Source: Pseudomonas sp. MWU15-20650 (lineage in GTDB: Bacteria; Pseudomonadota; Gammaproteobacteria; Pseudomonadales; Pseudomonadaceae). From it: a stretch of DNA of 64,000 nt. Where the stretch lies: assembly GCF_023242475.1 (NCBI RefSeq), contig NZ_JALJFG010000007.1, forward strand, positions 124,001 through 188,000, read 5' to 3'. Below, one piece after another: positions 19,280 to 27,462 of this stretch. Within the stretch, counting starts at the first letter, position 1; each line of letters starts with the position of its first letter. The notes below the pieces were generated by a model. It did no database searches and had not been told where the DNA came from. It saw nothing but the letters and a program-made list of their open reading frames with translations. The position numbers and the translations under genes are program-made.

Positions 19280-19363
19280 ATGACCAAGATGGCACTTTTC
19301 CTGTTCGGCTTTTTGGTGTTGACCATTGGCATCGGCATGCTGGCGACCATCTCGCCGGTCTAG
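19280..19363 (+). CDS. 27-residue single-pass membrane peptide
   Basis: This short frame has a strong GGAGG four bases before its ATG and encodes MTKMALF followed by a continuous hydrophobic stretch to a short ISPV end. It fits a one-helix inner-membrane miniprotein. It lies between the divergent GlxA-type regulator and the tail of the LysE gene, which is on the other strand. No family is recognised. The ribosome site plus a clean helix make it plausible, but length alone leaves chance possible. The preceding 19013-19279 shows no other clear feature. Confidence 0.45.
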   Translation: MTKMALFLFGFLVLTIGIGMLATISPV

Positions 19364-19370
19364 GCTCGGA

Positions 19371-19979
19371 TCAGCCCGCAAAGAACATCGGATACAGCGA
19401 CAACACCAACAACCCAGCCATGGCCCCATTGAACAGCCTTAACCAGCGCGGCTCGCGCAACACATTGCGCAGCCCGCTGCCGCAGCCGACCCACACGCAC
19501 ACACTGGGCAAGTTGACCACGGCAAACACCAGCGCGATCACCAGCACGTTCGTGACGTAACCCTCGGCCGGCGTATACGTGGTGATCGCCCCCAGCGCCA
19601 TGATCCACGCCTTGGGGTTGACCCACTGGAAGGCCGCCGCGCCGAGGAAGGTCATGGGCTTGCTCTGCGCATCGTTGCTGTCGGACATGCCGCCGGAGGT
19701 GGCAATCTTCCACGCCAGGTACAACAGGTATGCCGCGCCCACATACCGCAACAGTGTGTAGGCCCAAGGGAATACCTTGAACACTTCGCCCAGGCCCAAC
19801 CCCACCGAAATCACCAGCAGCATGAAGCCGATGCTGATGCCCAACGCATGGGGCATCGAGCGGCGAAACCCGAAGTTCACCCCGGACGCGAGCAACATGG
19901 TGTTGTTGGGGCCTGGGGTGATCGACGAGACGAAAGCGAACAACACAAAAGCGGACAGCAAGCTGGTAGACATGAACAT
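19371..19979 (-). CDS. LysE family translocator
   Basis: This 202-residue inner-membrane protein has about six helices. The family motif is near the N-terminus (SSITPGPNNTMLLASGVNFG) and FQWVNPKAWIMALGA mid-protein. It is an amino-acid or metabolite exporter. GGAAG precedes the ATG. It is downstream of and on the same strand as the D-serine genes, separated by about 117 bases. A role in exporting D-serine or a toxic intermediate is conceivable but unsupported. Confidence 0.87.
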   Translation of the reverse strand: MFMSTSLLSAFVLFAFVSSITPGPNNTMLLASGVNFGFRRSMPHALGISIGFMLLVISVGLGLGEVFKVFPWAYTLLRYVGAAYLLYLAWKIATSGGMSDSNDAQSKPMTFLGAAAFQWVNPKAWIMALGAITTYTPAEGYVTNVLVIALVFAVVNLPSVCVWVGCGSGLRNVLREPRWLRLFNGAMAGLLVLSLYPMFFAG

Positions 19980-20096
19980 GGCGTGGCTTCCAAACGGTGG
20001 TGGCGTGCCTGCGACAGTAGTGGGTTATGGCGCCAATCGCCCCGTACAGCTAGCGGCGGATCGAGGCATACACTTCAGGCGTATAGGCCGGGAAAC

Positions 20097-21032
20097 TCAG
20101 TCACCGGCTTGTTCGACCAACCAATCAATCAGCACTTGAAGGCGCTTGGGCAGGGTCGGGTAAGCAGGATGGACCAGGTAGTAGCCATAGTTCATGACCT
20201 CCTGGAAGCCGCCGAACGGAAGCACGAGGTCACCGGCCTCGATGCGTTGACGCACCAACTGTTCGCGGCCTATCGCCACGCCGGCATGGTGGATCGCCGC
20301 CAGGGTGCTCAAATCCGAGCGATCGAACGTCATGAAGCGGCTGGGCAGCGCGGTCGTGCCTCCCGTGGCGTGTTGCCATAAACGCCATTCCGCATCGAAG
20401 GCCGTGTTGTCCCAGGCGGCCACATCATGCAGCACCGTGCAGGCTGAAAGGCGCTCCGGGTGCCCCATCAGGCCATGCGCCTGGGCATACTGGGGACTGC
20501 ACACGGGCGCGATTCGCTCCGGCATCAACCGGATGCTTTCCAGCCCAGGGTGCTCGCCATTGGAGTAACACAGCACCAGGTCGATTCGGCGGGTACGGTA
20601 ATCCACCGGCTCATTGCCGACCCGGACATCCAGCTGGATCCCGGGGTAGCGCGCGATAAAGTCCGACAGCCTGGGTACCAGCCAGCATTGCGCAACCGAT
20701 GGCCTGGCGTAGAAGCACAATTGCCCTTCGACCTGGCTATCGGAACGCTCCTGAACCGCCTGGGACAAGGTGTCCATGGTCTGCTGCATGACCTTGAAGA
20801 TGCGCTCACCGTCGGCCGTCAACTCGACCCGCCGGGGAAGTCGGTTGAACAGCTTGAGCGAGAGTTCTTCCTCCAGGCGCGCGATCCGATGGCTGACGGC
20901 ACTGGCGGTCAGGCACAGCTCCTGCGCCGCACGGGCAAAGCTCAGGTGCCGGGCGGCGACAAGGAAGGTATGCAGGTTGGACAGATGGGCGCCACTCAGC
21001 TTGGGCGCCTTCGTCAGGCCAGATACAGGCAT
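20097..21032 (-). CDS. dsdC: LysR-type regulator, DsdC-like
   Basis: This 311-residue LysR-type protein has an N-terminal winged helix-turn-helix (about residues 14-75: FLVAARHLSFARAAQELC, then LTASAVSHRIARLEEEL) and a C-terminal periplasmic-binding-like effector domain. The helix-turn-helix resembles E. coli DsdC, activator of D-serine catabolism. Adjacency to dsdA and dsdX supports that role. The start is set by GAGGG 8 bases upstream. Unlike the divergent E. coli gene, it lies downstream of dsdA on the same strand with a 46-base gap, so it may be co-transcribed with its targets. Confidence 0.8.
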   Translation of the reverse strand: MPVSGLTKAPKLSGAHLSNLHTFLVAARHLSFARAAQELCLTASAVSHRIARLEEELSLKLFNRLPRRVELTADGERIFKVMQQTMDTLSQAVQERSDSQVEGQLCFYARPSVAQCWLVPRLSDFIARYPGIQLDVRVGNEPVDYRTRRIDLVLCYSNGEHPGLESIRLMPERIAPVCSPQYAQAHGLMGHPERLSACTVLHDVAAWDNTAFDAEWRLWQHATGGTTALPSRFMTFDRSDLSTLAAIHHAGVAIGREQLVRQRIEAGDLVLPFGGFQEVMNYGYYLVHPAYPTLPKRLQVLIDWLVEQAGD

Positions 21033-21078
21033 TGCGGTAACCCTCTTCTCGTCAACCGCCGTGTACGCGCCAGGGGCG

Positions 21079-22431
21079 TTACACCGGGGAATGTTGTAGG
21101 GCACGGCCCCTTTGCAGGTACGCCGCGAATTCCGTGGCGGGCACCATGCTCCCACCGGTGCCCCAGATCAAGTGTGTCGCGTTGGCCAGCCGGGTCGCAT
21201 CGATATCCATGCGCGCCAGGTACGCCGCATCATTGAGTACCCGCACGATTCCGGGAGCCCCGGCCAGGGCGGAAGGCTCCAGTTTGACGCCTTCGAGTTC
21301 ATGGGCGAGGAACATCAGGCGGTAAAGCGCTTCGTCCGTGACCGTGTAGTAACCGTCGATAAGCCGTTGCATCGCCTTGCCGACAAACCCGGAGGGACGG
21401 CCCACCGCAAGCCCATCCGCCGCCGTGACATTGTCGATCCCAAAGTCCTGGACACTGACCTGGTCATGCAGCCCGGTATGCACCCCCAACAGCATGCAGG
21501 GTGAATGGGTCGGTTCGGCGAACACGCAGTGCACCGCGTCGCCGAACACGAGCTTCAACCCGAACGCAACGCCGCCCGGGCCTCCACCGACGCCGCAAGG
21601 CAGGTACACAAACAGTGGGTGCCCTGCATCGACGCTGATGCCCGCCGTCTCGAACTGCCGCGCCAGGCGCTCGGCCGCGACGGCATAGCCCAGGAACAGA
21701 TGCGGTGAGTTTTCATCGTCAATGAAATAGCACGCAGGATCGTCTTCAGCTTGGCGGCGCCCCTGCTCGACCGCGACGCTATAGTCGGACGCGTACTCCA
21801 CCACGGTGACCCCGTTGGCGCGCAGTTTATCTTTCTTCCATTGGCGCGCGTCCGATGACATGTGGACCGTGGCCTGGAACCCCAGCTTGGCACTCATGAT
21901 GCCGATGGACAGGCCAAGGTTACCGGTGGAGCCGACGGCGATCTTGTGGCGGCCGAAGAACGCCTGCGCAGTGTCGCTCGCCAGCAGTGCGTAGTCATCG
22001 TCCAGGGTGATCAGGCCCGCCTGCAGGGCCAGGTCTTCAGCGTGCTTGAGCACTTCATGAATCCCCCCGCGGGCCTTGATTGAACCGGAGATCGGTAGTT
22101 CGCTGTCTTTCTTCAACCACAGCGCCCCCACCTGAGGCAGGCCGGCTTCACTCAAGAGCCGGTGCTGGAGGGCCGGCAGCGGTTGAATCCCCGACTCGAT
22201 GATGCCACCGGTTGCCGCCGTGTCCGCAAACACCTTGGCCAGGTAAGGCGCAAAGCGTTGCAGGCGCTCACTGGCCTGGCGCACGTCCTCCTGGGTCAAG
22301 CCAACATCCCCCAAGGCATTGGCCGCCGGGGCAATGCCGGGGTTGAACCAGCTCACTTCCTGCAACGAAACCAGTTGTTCGATCAGCGGATGGCTTTGAT
22401 ACCAAGCCTCCAGGGTTTTGCCTTGAATCAT
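21079..22431 (-). CDS. dsdA: D-serine ammonia-lyase
   Basis: This 450-residue PLP enzyme deaminates D-serine to pyruvate and ammonia. The Schiff-base lysine is Lys119 in [13 protein letters not shown], next to the position known in E. coli DsdA (Lys118). The phosphate-binding glycine loop ([16 protein letters not shown]) and a late GTGGSMVP motif are intact. AAAGGTGG lies just upstream of the chosen ATG. It follows dsdX by 14 bases, so uptake and breakdown are coupled. Confidence 0.93.
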   Translation of the reverse strand: MIQGKTLEAWYQSHPLIEQLVSLQEVSWFNPGIAPAANALGDVGLTQEDVRQASERLQRFAPYLAKVFADTAATGGIIESGIQPLPALQHRLLSEAGLPQVGALWLKKDSELPISGSIKARGGIHEVLKHAEDLALQAGLITLDDDYALLASDTAQAFFGRHKIAVGSTGNLGLSIGIMSAKLGFQATVHMSSDARQWKKDKLRANGVTVVEYASDYSVAVEQGRRQAEDDPACYFIDDENSPHLFLGYAVAAERLARQFETAGISVDAGHPLFVYLPCGVGGGPGGVAFGLKLVFGDAVHCVFAEPTHSPCMLLGVHTGLHDQVSVQDFGIDNVTAADGLAVGRPSGFVGKAMQRLIDGYYTVTDEALYRLMFLAHELEGVKLEPSALAGAPGIVRVLNDAAYLARMDIDATRLANATHLIWGTGGSMVPATEFAAYLQRGRALQHSPV

Positions 22432-22445
22432 GGGACCACCTTTCA

Positions 22446-23789
22446 TCACACACATTTGGACAATATCAGCGTAAACAGCAATGCCGCGACGGAAGCCAAT
22501 ACCGTGGCCCCCGTGAATTTCTTCAGGGCTTCAGGCAGGGACAGGCCCAGGTATTCCTTGACGACCCAGAAGGCAGAGTCGGTGACATGGGTCCAGCCGA
22601 TCGCGCCGGCGCCAATGGCGATCACCAGGATCTCCGGGCTGTACTCAGGATGTTGCGCCAGCATCGGCAGGACCATGCCCGCCGTGCTGATCATGGCCAC
22701 CGTGGCGGAACCGACGGCAAAGTGCATCAGCCCAGCGATCAACCAGGCCAGGATGATCGGGTTGATCGGGCTCTGCCCGAGCACGTCAGCCAGCGCCTTG
22801 CCGATGCCGCTGCCCACCAGCATGTCGTTGAACGCGCCGCCGGCGCCGATGACCAACAGAATGCCGGCCAGCGGAGGGAAGCAACGATGGGTCAACTGGA
22901 GCAAATCGGCCATGCTCAGCCCACGACGCAGGCCAAGCGACCAATAGGCGAAACAGATCGACAGCGTGAGGGCGATCAGTGGGTTGCCGATAAACGACAC
23001 CCACTCCAAGGCCATCGAACCTTTTGCCAGTAACGGCGCTGCGACGGTTTTGCCGACCATCAGGGCCAGCGGCAGCAGCACGCTCACCATTGCCATAGCA
23101 AAGCTCGGCGCCCTGCCCTCATCGACATTCGCCTCGCTGCGTTCAGCCAGGAACAGTGCCTGGCCCTGGGGCGCTTGCCGGTTGCAGGCCAGCTTCACCC
23201 AGATCGGCCCGGCAATGATCGCCGTGGGCAAACCGACCATGAGGCCATACAGGATCACCTTGCCGATGTCGGCATTGAGCAAACCGGTTATCGCGGTGGC
23301 AGCGGGATGGGGTGGCAGAATGCAGTGCACCACCATCAACGAGGTCGCCAGCGGTACGCCCAGGCACAGCATGTTGATTCGCGTCTGGCGTGCGACCACG
23401 TAAATCAACGGCACCAGCAGCACAAACCCCACTTCGAAGAACACCGGTATGCCTGCGATAAAGCCGACGAGCATCATCGCCCAGGGCGCATGCTTTTCGC
23501 CCAGCACGCGCAACAGCGTGGTGGCGATACGCTTGGCGCCGCCCGATTCCTCCAGCAGCTTGCCCAGAATGCTGCCCAACCCGATGATCCCGGCCAAGAA
23601 GCCGAGGGTACTGCCCATGCCCTTTTCAAAGGCCGCGACAATGGCCGTCGGCGGCATACCCGTACCGATACCCACGACCAGGCTTGCGGCAATCAGGGAG
23701 AGGAACGGGTGAATACGAAATTGGCTGATCAAGACCACGATCAACAGGATCGAGGCTCCAAGGATCAAGAGAGAAAACGTAGGCGTCAT
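22446..23789 (-). CDS. dsdX: GntP-family D-serine permease
   Basis: This 447-residue inner-membrane permease has 12 or more hydrophobic segments and GntP-family blocks ([23 protein letters not shown] near residue 65, [12 protein letters not shown] near 155). The family carries gluconate or D-serine by proton symport. The 14-base junction to dsdA points to D-serine, as for E. coli DsdX. It is the first gene of the unit. The 276 bases upstream, shared with a divergent GNAT gene, should hold its promoter, but no site was recognised. Confidence 0.87.
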   Translation of the reverse strand: MTPTFSLLILGASILLIVVLISQFRIHPFLSLIAASLVVGIGTGMPPTAIVAAFEKGMGSTLGFLAGIIGLGSILGKLLEESGGAKRIATTLLRVLGEKHAPWAMMLVGFIAGIPVFFEVGFVLLVPLIYVVARQTRINMLCLGVPLATSLMVVHCILPPHPAATAITGLLNADIGKVILYGLMVGLPTAIIAGPIWVKLACNRQAPQGQALFLAERSEANVDEGRAPSFAMAMVSVLLPLALMVGKTVAAPLLAKGSMALEWVSFIGNPLIALTLSICFAYWSLGLRRGLSMADLLQLTHRCFPPLAGILLVIGAGGAFNDMLVGSGIGKALADVLGQSPINPIILAWLIAGLMHFAVGSATVAMISTAGMVLPMLAQHPEYSPEILVIAIGAGAIGWTHVTDSAFWVVKEYLGLSLPEALKKFTGATVLASVAALLFTLILSKCV

Positions 23790-24065
23790 GGCGGAATCGG
23801 CTCCATCGCAGCTCGCATGTGTGCGAGTTATTGTTTGTTGTTTGCGATGGATTAGATTTCAGCGGCGTAACGGCCACAAACGATGATTCATCAGGCCGCA
23901 GGTGATCTGTGTTCACGTGTACGACCCAACGTCGGCGCTGGCGCGGTACGGCCATCAGCGGCAGAATGGATACACCGTTGCTCAAGGACTGTGCGTCGCG
24001 GCATAAAGCGCCGGGCCCGAGCTGGACGCTCTAAAGGATTTAAATCCCACACACCAAGGACGACC

Positions 24066-24599
24066 ATGATCAATCTACGTAAAGCCACTCACAGCGACCT
24101 CAAGGCACTGCACGAAGTCGGCTGTGAGACGTACCGGCAGCACTTTTCGATGCTCTGGTCTCCTGCCGCCATGCAGGACTTCCTCGACCAGGACTTTTCG
24201 CCCAGCGCACTCAGCCAATCACTTGAATTACCCACCAGGCATTTGTGGCTGCTCGCTGCCGAGGGAAGTGGCCAAGTCATTGGGTTCGCCAAGGTAAACT
24301 GGTCGACACCCGCGCCTTTAACGGGAGTGGTCGGTGCCGAGCTGCAAAAAATCTACTTGCTCAAATCCGCCTCCGGGCGTGGGTACGGCAGGCAGCTTTT
24401 GCAGTTCATTCGTGATGAAGCGACAGCGCGTGGCGAGCATTTGCTGTGGCTGGACGTACTCAAGAACAACGCCGATGCACAGCGCTTTTATGAAGCGTTT
24501 GGTTTTCAACGGATCGGTGAAATCCCTTTCAATACCGACTTGGCTGAAATCGGGATGGTCGTCATGGGGCTCGAACTGCAGCAGACTATAGCGTGCTAA
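24066..24599 (+). CDS. GNAT-family N-acetyltransferase
   Basis: This 177-residue acetyltransferase has the GNAT core: a beta strand QKIYLLKSASGRGYGRQLL holding the acetyl-CoA pyrophosphate loop (GRGYG), then LWLDVLKNNADAQRFYEAFGFQRIGE as motif B. AAGGA lies 6 bases before the chosen ATG. A further open stretch upstream has no ribosome site. It stands alone after the divergent dsdX. The acceptor (small amine, amino acid or protein) cannot be inferred. Confidence 0.87.
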   Translation: MINLRKATHSDLKALHEVGCETYRQHFSMLWSPAAMQDFLDQDFSPSALSQSLELPTRHLWLLAAEGSGQVIGFAKVNWSTPAPLTGVVGAELQKIYLLKSASGRGYGRQLLQFIRDEATARGEHLLWLDVLKNNADAQRFYEAFGFQRIGEIPFNTDLAEIGMVVMGLELQQTIAC

Positions 24600-24963
24600 C
24601 GCAATCCGAAACCTTCACCACTTTTTCACACTTCCTTGAGATCCAAGGTACTTAACTACACCTAAGATTAGGAAACGCTCTCAATTATTTTTATTCATTC
24701 AGCGTTTAACTAAAACCTCCCAACACTGAAACAACATATCGATAGTATTCACTTAACGTAACACGGGTTAAGGGGATCAACGTGACATCGGCAATCACTG
24801 TATACGCCCCGAATGCGACACGCCCCAACCCCAGCGGTGCGGGGCCCAGCCGCTCCAGACATGGCCGCCCCCCCAGGCGAAATCTCCACCCAAAGCCCCA
24901 GAATCTAATGGCCTCAGCCTGAAGACAAGCTATACCTAAATAGCGACCCATAAGGTGATCATC
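24600..24963. other. Gene-poor spacer, relatively AT-rich
   Basis: The first half is unusually AT-rich for this genome (runs such as CAATTATTTTTATTCATT) and should contain the promoter of the following small gene. No confident -10/-35 pair, operator or RNA was recognised. A minus-strand frame in the second half lacks a ribosome site and is not called. Confidence 0.4.
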
Positions 24964-25164
24964 ATGCTGTGGCTCAAGCTACTTTTCTCAATTCACCCTG
25001 AACTGCGCAGCTTCGTCAGGATTGATCAAAACGGCGTCTGCTCAGAACTCATTCGATGCCAGCAATCGCCTGGCAAAACCTGTGTGGAAGTGGATGAGTT
25101 CTGCTTGAGTTGGCTGGGCAAGCCGTTACCGAGCTATGCGGCCAGGCGCGGTCCGCCAAGATGA
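24964..25164 (+). CDS. Small conserved-type hypothetical protein
   Basis: This 66-residue protein begins MLWLKLLFSIHPELRSFVRID, with AAGG eight bases upstream. It has a short hydrophobic start followed by a soluble region with two cysteines (VCSELIRC) and a further DEFCLSWLGKPLP. I associate this pattern with small proteins of unknown function seen in pseudomonads, but cannot name a family. It is in the same orientation as the GNAT gene 365 bases upstream and probably has its own promoter. Confidence 0.6.
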   Translation: MLWLKLLFSIHPELRSFVRIDQNGVCSELIRCQQSPGKTCVEVDEFCLSWLGKPLPSYAARRGPPR

Positions 25165-25205
25165 ATGCGTTTTGCAATTTCGGTACTTTCTCCAGGCCGA
25201 TAAAA

Positions 25206-25231
25206 AACCCGTAGACGCTAATCTACGGGTT
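25206..25231 (-). terminator. Rho-independent terminator after the GNAT gene at 25262
   Basis: A ten-base perfect stem (AACCCGTAGA on one side) with a six-base loop is followed on the minus strand by TTTTTTAT. Stem, loop and T-run are nearly the same as in the tRNA-Cys terminator at 27138-27167. Confidence 0.85.
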
Positions 25232-25261
25232 CTCAAGCAACGCTCTCTCTCCTGCGGTGCA

Positions 25262-25753
25262 TCACCTCCCGCCAGCAAGACGGGCAGCCGGCGGAACGCT
25301 CTGACGAACATAATAATTGTCGAATTCACTGCTTTCGACAAATTGGAAGCCATGGCGGGTGTAAAAGCGATTCGAAGCGCTTTCTTTGAGAGCGCCAACT
25401 TTAACAGGGAGCGCAGCGGCATCCGCCTCTTTGAAAATTTGCATGAGAACGGCTGAGCCTATCCCCGATCCTTGCGCGCTCGGCGTCACATACAAGTGGT
25501 CGAGCAGGAGTTCATTGTGGTGATGCTTGACCACTACAAAACCCACCCTCTCTCCAGACACCTCGATGTAGTGTGTGTTCTGAGCTTCAAAACCGCTCAG
25601 GAACCGCTCGCGCGCGCGCACTGGATCAAATCGCCCAACACGCTCCAGGCTTTCGCGCATCGCCTCAATGCGGATGGCGACAAGATGGTCCACGTCACTT
25701 GGTTGAGCTACGACCCAAATGACCGGGGCGGTTTGATCAGGTGTGAGGGGCAT
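25262..25753 (-). CDS. GNAT-family N-acetyltransferase
   Basis: This 163-residue acetyltransferase has the core motif LLLDHLYVTPSAQGSGIGSAVL (acetyl-CoA loop QGSGIG) followed by a NRFYTRHGFQFVESSEF motif-B segment. The start at MPLTPDQ has GGAG eight bases upstream. The frame is open a further 18 codons without support. A rho-independent terminator follows within 31 bases. It lies in the accessory patch next to tRNA-Cys. Substrate unknown. Confidence 0.87.
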   Translation of the reverse strand: MPLTPDQTAPVIWVVAQPSDVDHLVAIRIEAMRESLERVGRFDPVRARERFLSGFEAQNTHYIEVSGERVGFVVVKHHHNELLLDHLYVTPSAQGSGIGSAVLMQIFKEADAAALPVKVGALKESASNRFYTRHGFQFVESSEFDNYYVRQSVPPAARLAGGR

Positions 25754-25839
25754 ATTGTGTGCTCCAAGGACCCTCCTGGGATAACCAGTATAGAGAAAAA
25801 GCATCACAGTGCCCCCGTCATTACCCGGTGGTCACTCTT

Positions 25840-26319
25840 CTAATTCAGGAAAAAGCCACATGCATACTTACCGGTTTCCGTGCATTCCAAAACCCTGGCT
25901 TCGCGGACACTTGGCGATTTTTTCCACCGCGATGAGTGGGTAATCCACATCATCTCAGCATACTTTTTCCCAAGGTCGAGCCGCATGTTCAGGTATCGCC
26001 CCTCAGCGGTGAGGTACACACAACTACTTAGGAAACCTTGTGTTTTGGAGCCTTCTTCACCCAGCAAAAAAATCCCTTTCTTAAAAGCAACGACGTCATC
26101 TTTCCCGCCATCGAGCAACACTCCCGTCCAGACGACACCCGACGACTTGGCTGGCGAGCTGAAGATCCCAAGATTGTTTTTTATGTCTCCAGGGCTCGGG
26201 CACGACTCTTCATCGCCCGGCCATTCTGGAATATCAAAGTACCGACTAGAAGCCGCTGCACTCACGAGGGTGACCAGCTGCAAAAGGAGTACGCCACCGG
26301 CCATGGAAAAAAAACGCAC
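25840..26319 (-). CDS. Secreted protein, DUF3757-like
   Basis: This 159-residue protein has a clear signal peptide (basic start, then hydrophobic GGVLLLQLVTLVSAAASS, cleavage near residue 24). The mature part has ESCPSPGDIKN, VVWTGVLLDGG, a central SCVYLTAEG and a CTETGKYACGF end, giving four cysteines that could form two disulfides. This layout resembles the DUF3757 family of small secreted proteins of unknown function. It lies in a low-GC accessory patch, consistent with horizontal gain. No partner gene is evident. Confidence 0.65.
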   Translation of the reverse strand: MRFFSMAGGVLLLQLVTLVSAAASSRYFDIPEWPGDEESCPSPGDIKNNLGIFSSPAKSSGVVWTGVLLDGGKDDVVAFKKGIFLLGEEGSKTQGFLSSCVYLTAEGRYLNMRLDLGKKYAEMMWITHSSRWKKSPSVREARVLECTETGKYACGFFLN

Positions 26320-26479
26320 GAACTGAAATCCTATTAGCTCTCAAGCGCGCTTTTTTATCAGGCATCTGACCCGCTGTATTTAGGACGCGTCTGAACTTCA
26401 GGTGGTTTTTTCTTATGCGCTTCAAAGCACCAACCCAGCAAGGCTGTGTCGTGGGGAACTCAACGCCTGATCCTGCGCG

Positions 26480-26646
26480 TTAGTTTTCGCCAGCGTCATA
26501 GCAACGTCGGCAGTCTTGAATGGCCTCCATATGCTCGACTGTCCAGTCGAACAGGGCCGAGAAAGGCCCTTGCAACGATTTACCGAGCGGTGTCAGGGCA
26601 TATTCGACGCCCAGCACTCGTCCATCCATGACCCTGCGCGTCACCA
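26480..26646 (-). pseudogene. C-terminal remnant of an HxlR-type regulator
   Basis: Read on the minus strand, this segment gives VTRRVMDGRVLGVEYALTPL and continues to a natural stop at DCRRCYDAGEN. That is the wing and C-terminus of HxlR-type MarR-like regulators. The N-terminal two thirds, with the recognition helix and the usual cysteine, are missing. Upstream the frame runs out of phase into a hydrolase remnant. No promoter or ribosome site is retained, so it is a dead gene fragment. Confidence 0.65.
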
Positions 26647-26706
26647 TTGCATTCGCCAGATCAGGCCGAGCTCCGGCCAGCCGTGCAGGAACATCATCAA
26701 TGGCTC
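26644..26706 (-). pseudogene. N-terminal remnant of an alpha/beta hydrolase (epoxide-hydrolase type)
   Basis: A short minus-strand segment encodes PLMMFLHGWPELGLIWRMQ, the oxyanion-hole region (HGWPE) typical of epoxide-hydrolase-like alpha/beta hydrolases. It then hits a stop. The rest of the fold (nucleophile elbow, acid, His) is absent. The end abuts the HxlR remnant exactly, in another frame. A deletion therefore seems to have fused two formerly separate genes. The remaining 26714-27018 holds no gene I can support. Confidence 0.55.
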
Positions 26707-27018
26707 TCGACATAGTGCGTTGTATGACGGGGCGTGCCGAAGACCCGCGAAGTCAGCTTGGAAGTGGACAAAGGAACGCCTCCTGCTACACCGGCTGCTA
26801 GATGCGAAGAGGCGGCGCCAAACCGAGCGGAACGCTTCGTCGCCTGTTCCAGAGGATAACCTCTTGATGCCATACAGGCGCGATGTTGCACTGTAGGTCA
26901 GCCCAGGGACTTTAGCATCGTTGCCCACGTATTTTTCGCTGGGATCGAGCAGATAGCTTCACATTCCTTTCACAGTCGAGCGCCTAAGGTCACTCCAGCT
27001 CCTAGTGAACATCCCTTT

Positions 27019-27043
27019 AAGCCCGCCCCCCCATCGCGGGCTT
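27019..27043 (+). terminator. Rho-independent terminator-like hairpin
   Basis: AAGCCCGC pairs with GCGGGCTT around a C-rich loop and is followed by TTCTTTGCCTTT on the plus strand. No intact plus-strand gene lies upstream, so it is probably left from a deleted gene. Confidence 0.6.
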
Positions 27044-27137
27044 TTCTTTGCCTTTGATTTGCCTGGCCAAGACTCGCCCTGGGTTGCGGAACACGCCCTA
27101 AAAGTTGCGGAATGGTTCTAGAATCACAGCCAATAAA

Positions 27138-27167
27138 AAACCCCGTAGACGTTAATCTACGGGGTTT
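27138..27167 (-). terminator. Terminator of tRNA-Cys
   Basis: A twelve-base stem (AAACCCCGTAGA) with a six-base loop lies seven bases past the tRNA 3' end. On the minus strand it is followed by TTTTTTATT. It is a standard rho-independent terminator. Confidence 0.9.
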
Positions 27168-27174
27168 CTAAGAG

Positions 27175-27248
27175 TGGAGGCCGAGGTCGGAATCGAACCG
27201 GCGTAGGCGGATTTGCAATCCGCTGCATAACCATTTTGCTACTCGGCC
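27175..27248 (-). tRNA. tRNA-Cys (anticodon GCA), 74 nt with encoded CCA
   Basis: On the minus strand the acceptor stem GGCCGAG pairs fully with CTCGGCC, followed by T and an encoded CCA. The anticodon loop reads ATTGCAAAT inside a CGG/CCG-closed stem, giving GCA (Cys). The T-loop GGTTCGATTCC and D-loop TGGTTA are standard. It is followed by its own terminator. An accessory patch begins directly beyond that terminator. Confidence 0.95.
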
Positions 27249-27462
27249 TCAAACGATCAACGCCCTGACTACTGACATTCACCGCATACAAACTTGAGTG
27301 GGCTATGTAATGCCTGCCTCTACTCTAACTCATTGAATACATTGAAGTTTTTAATGCTTCATTGCGTTCGATGGGCGCCATTATGTACTCATTTGCTTAT
27401 GCCTGCAACCCCTTGATTTCAAAAAATATTCTGCCTTGGCATCAAGGGGTTGCGTGTCTGCC

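Noticed and set aside
24706-24951. 81-codon minus-strand frame in the AT-rich spacer
   Set aside because: No ribosome site precedes the ATG and no family is recognised. The divergent small gene at 24964 is better supported.
25206-27248. Complete tRNA-type attachment-site pair for a genomic island
   Set aside because: Only the terminator sequence is repeated. No copy of the tRNA 3' end and no integrase gene was found, so att sites are not annotated.
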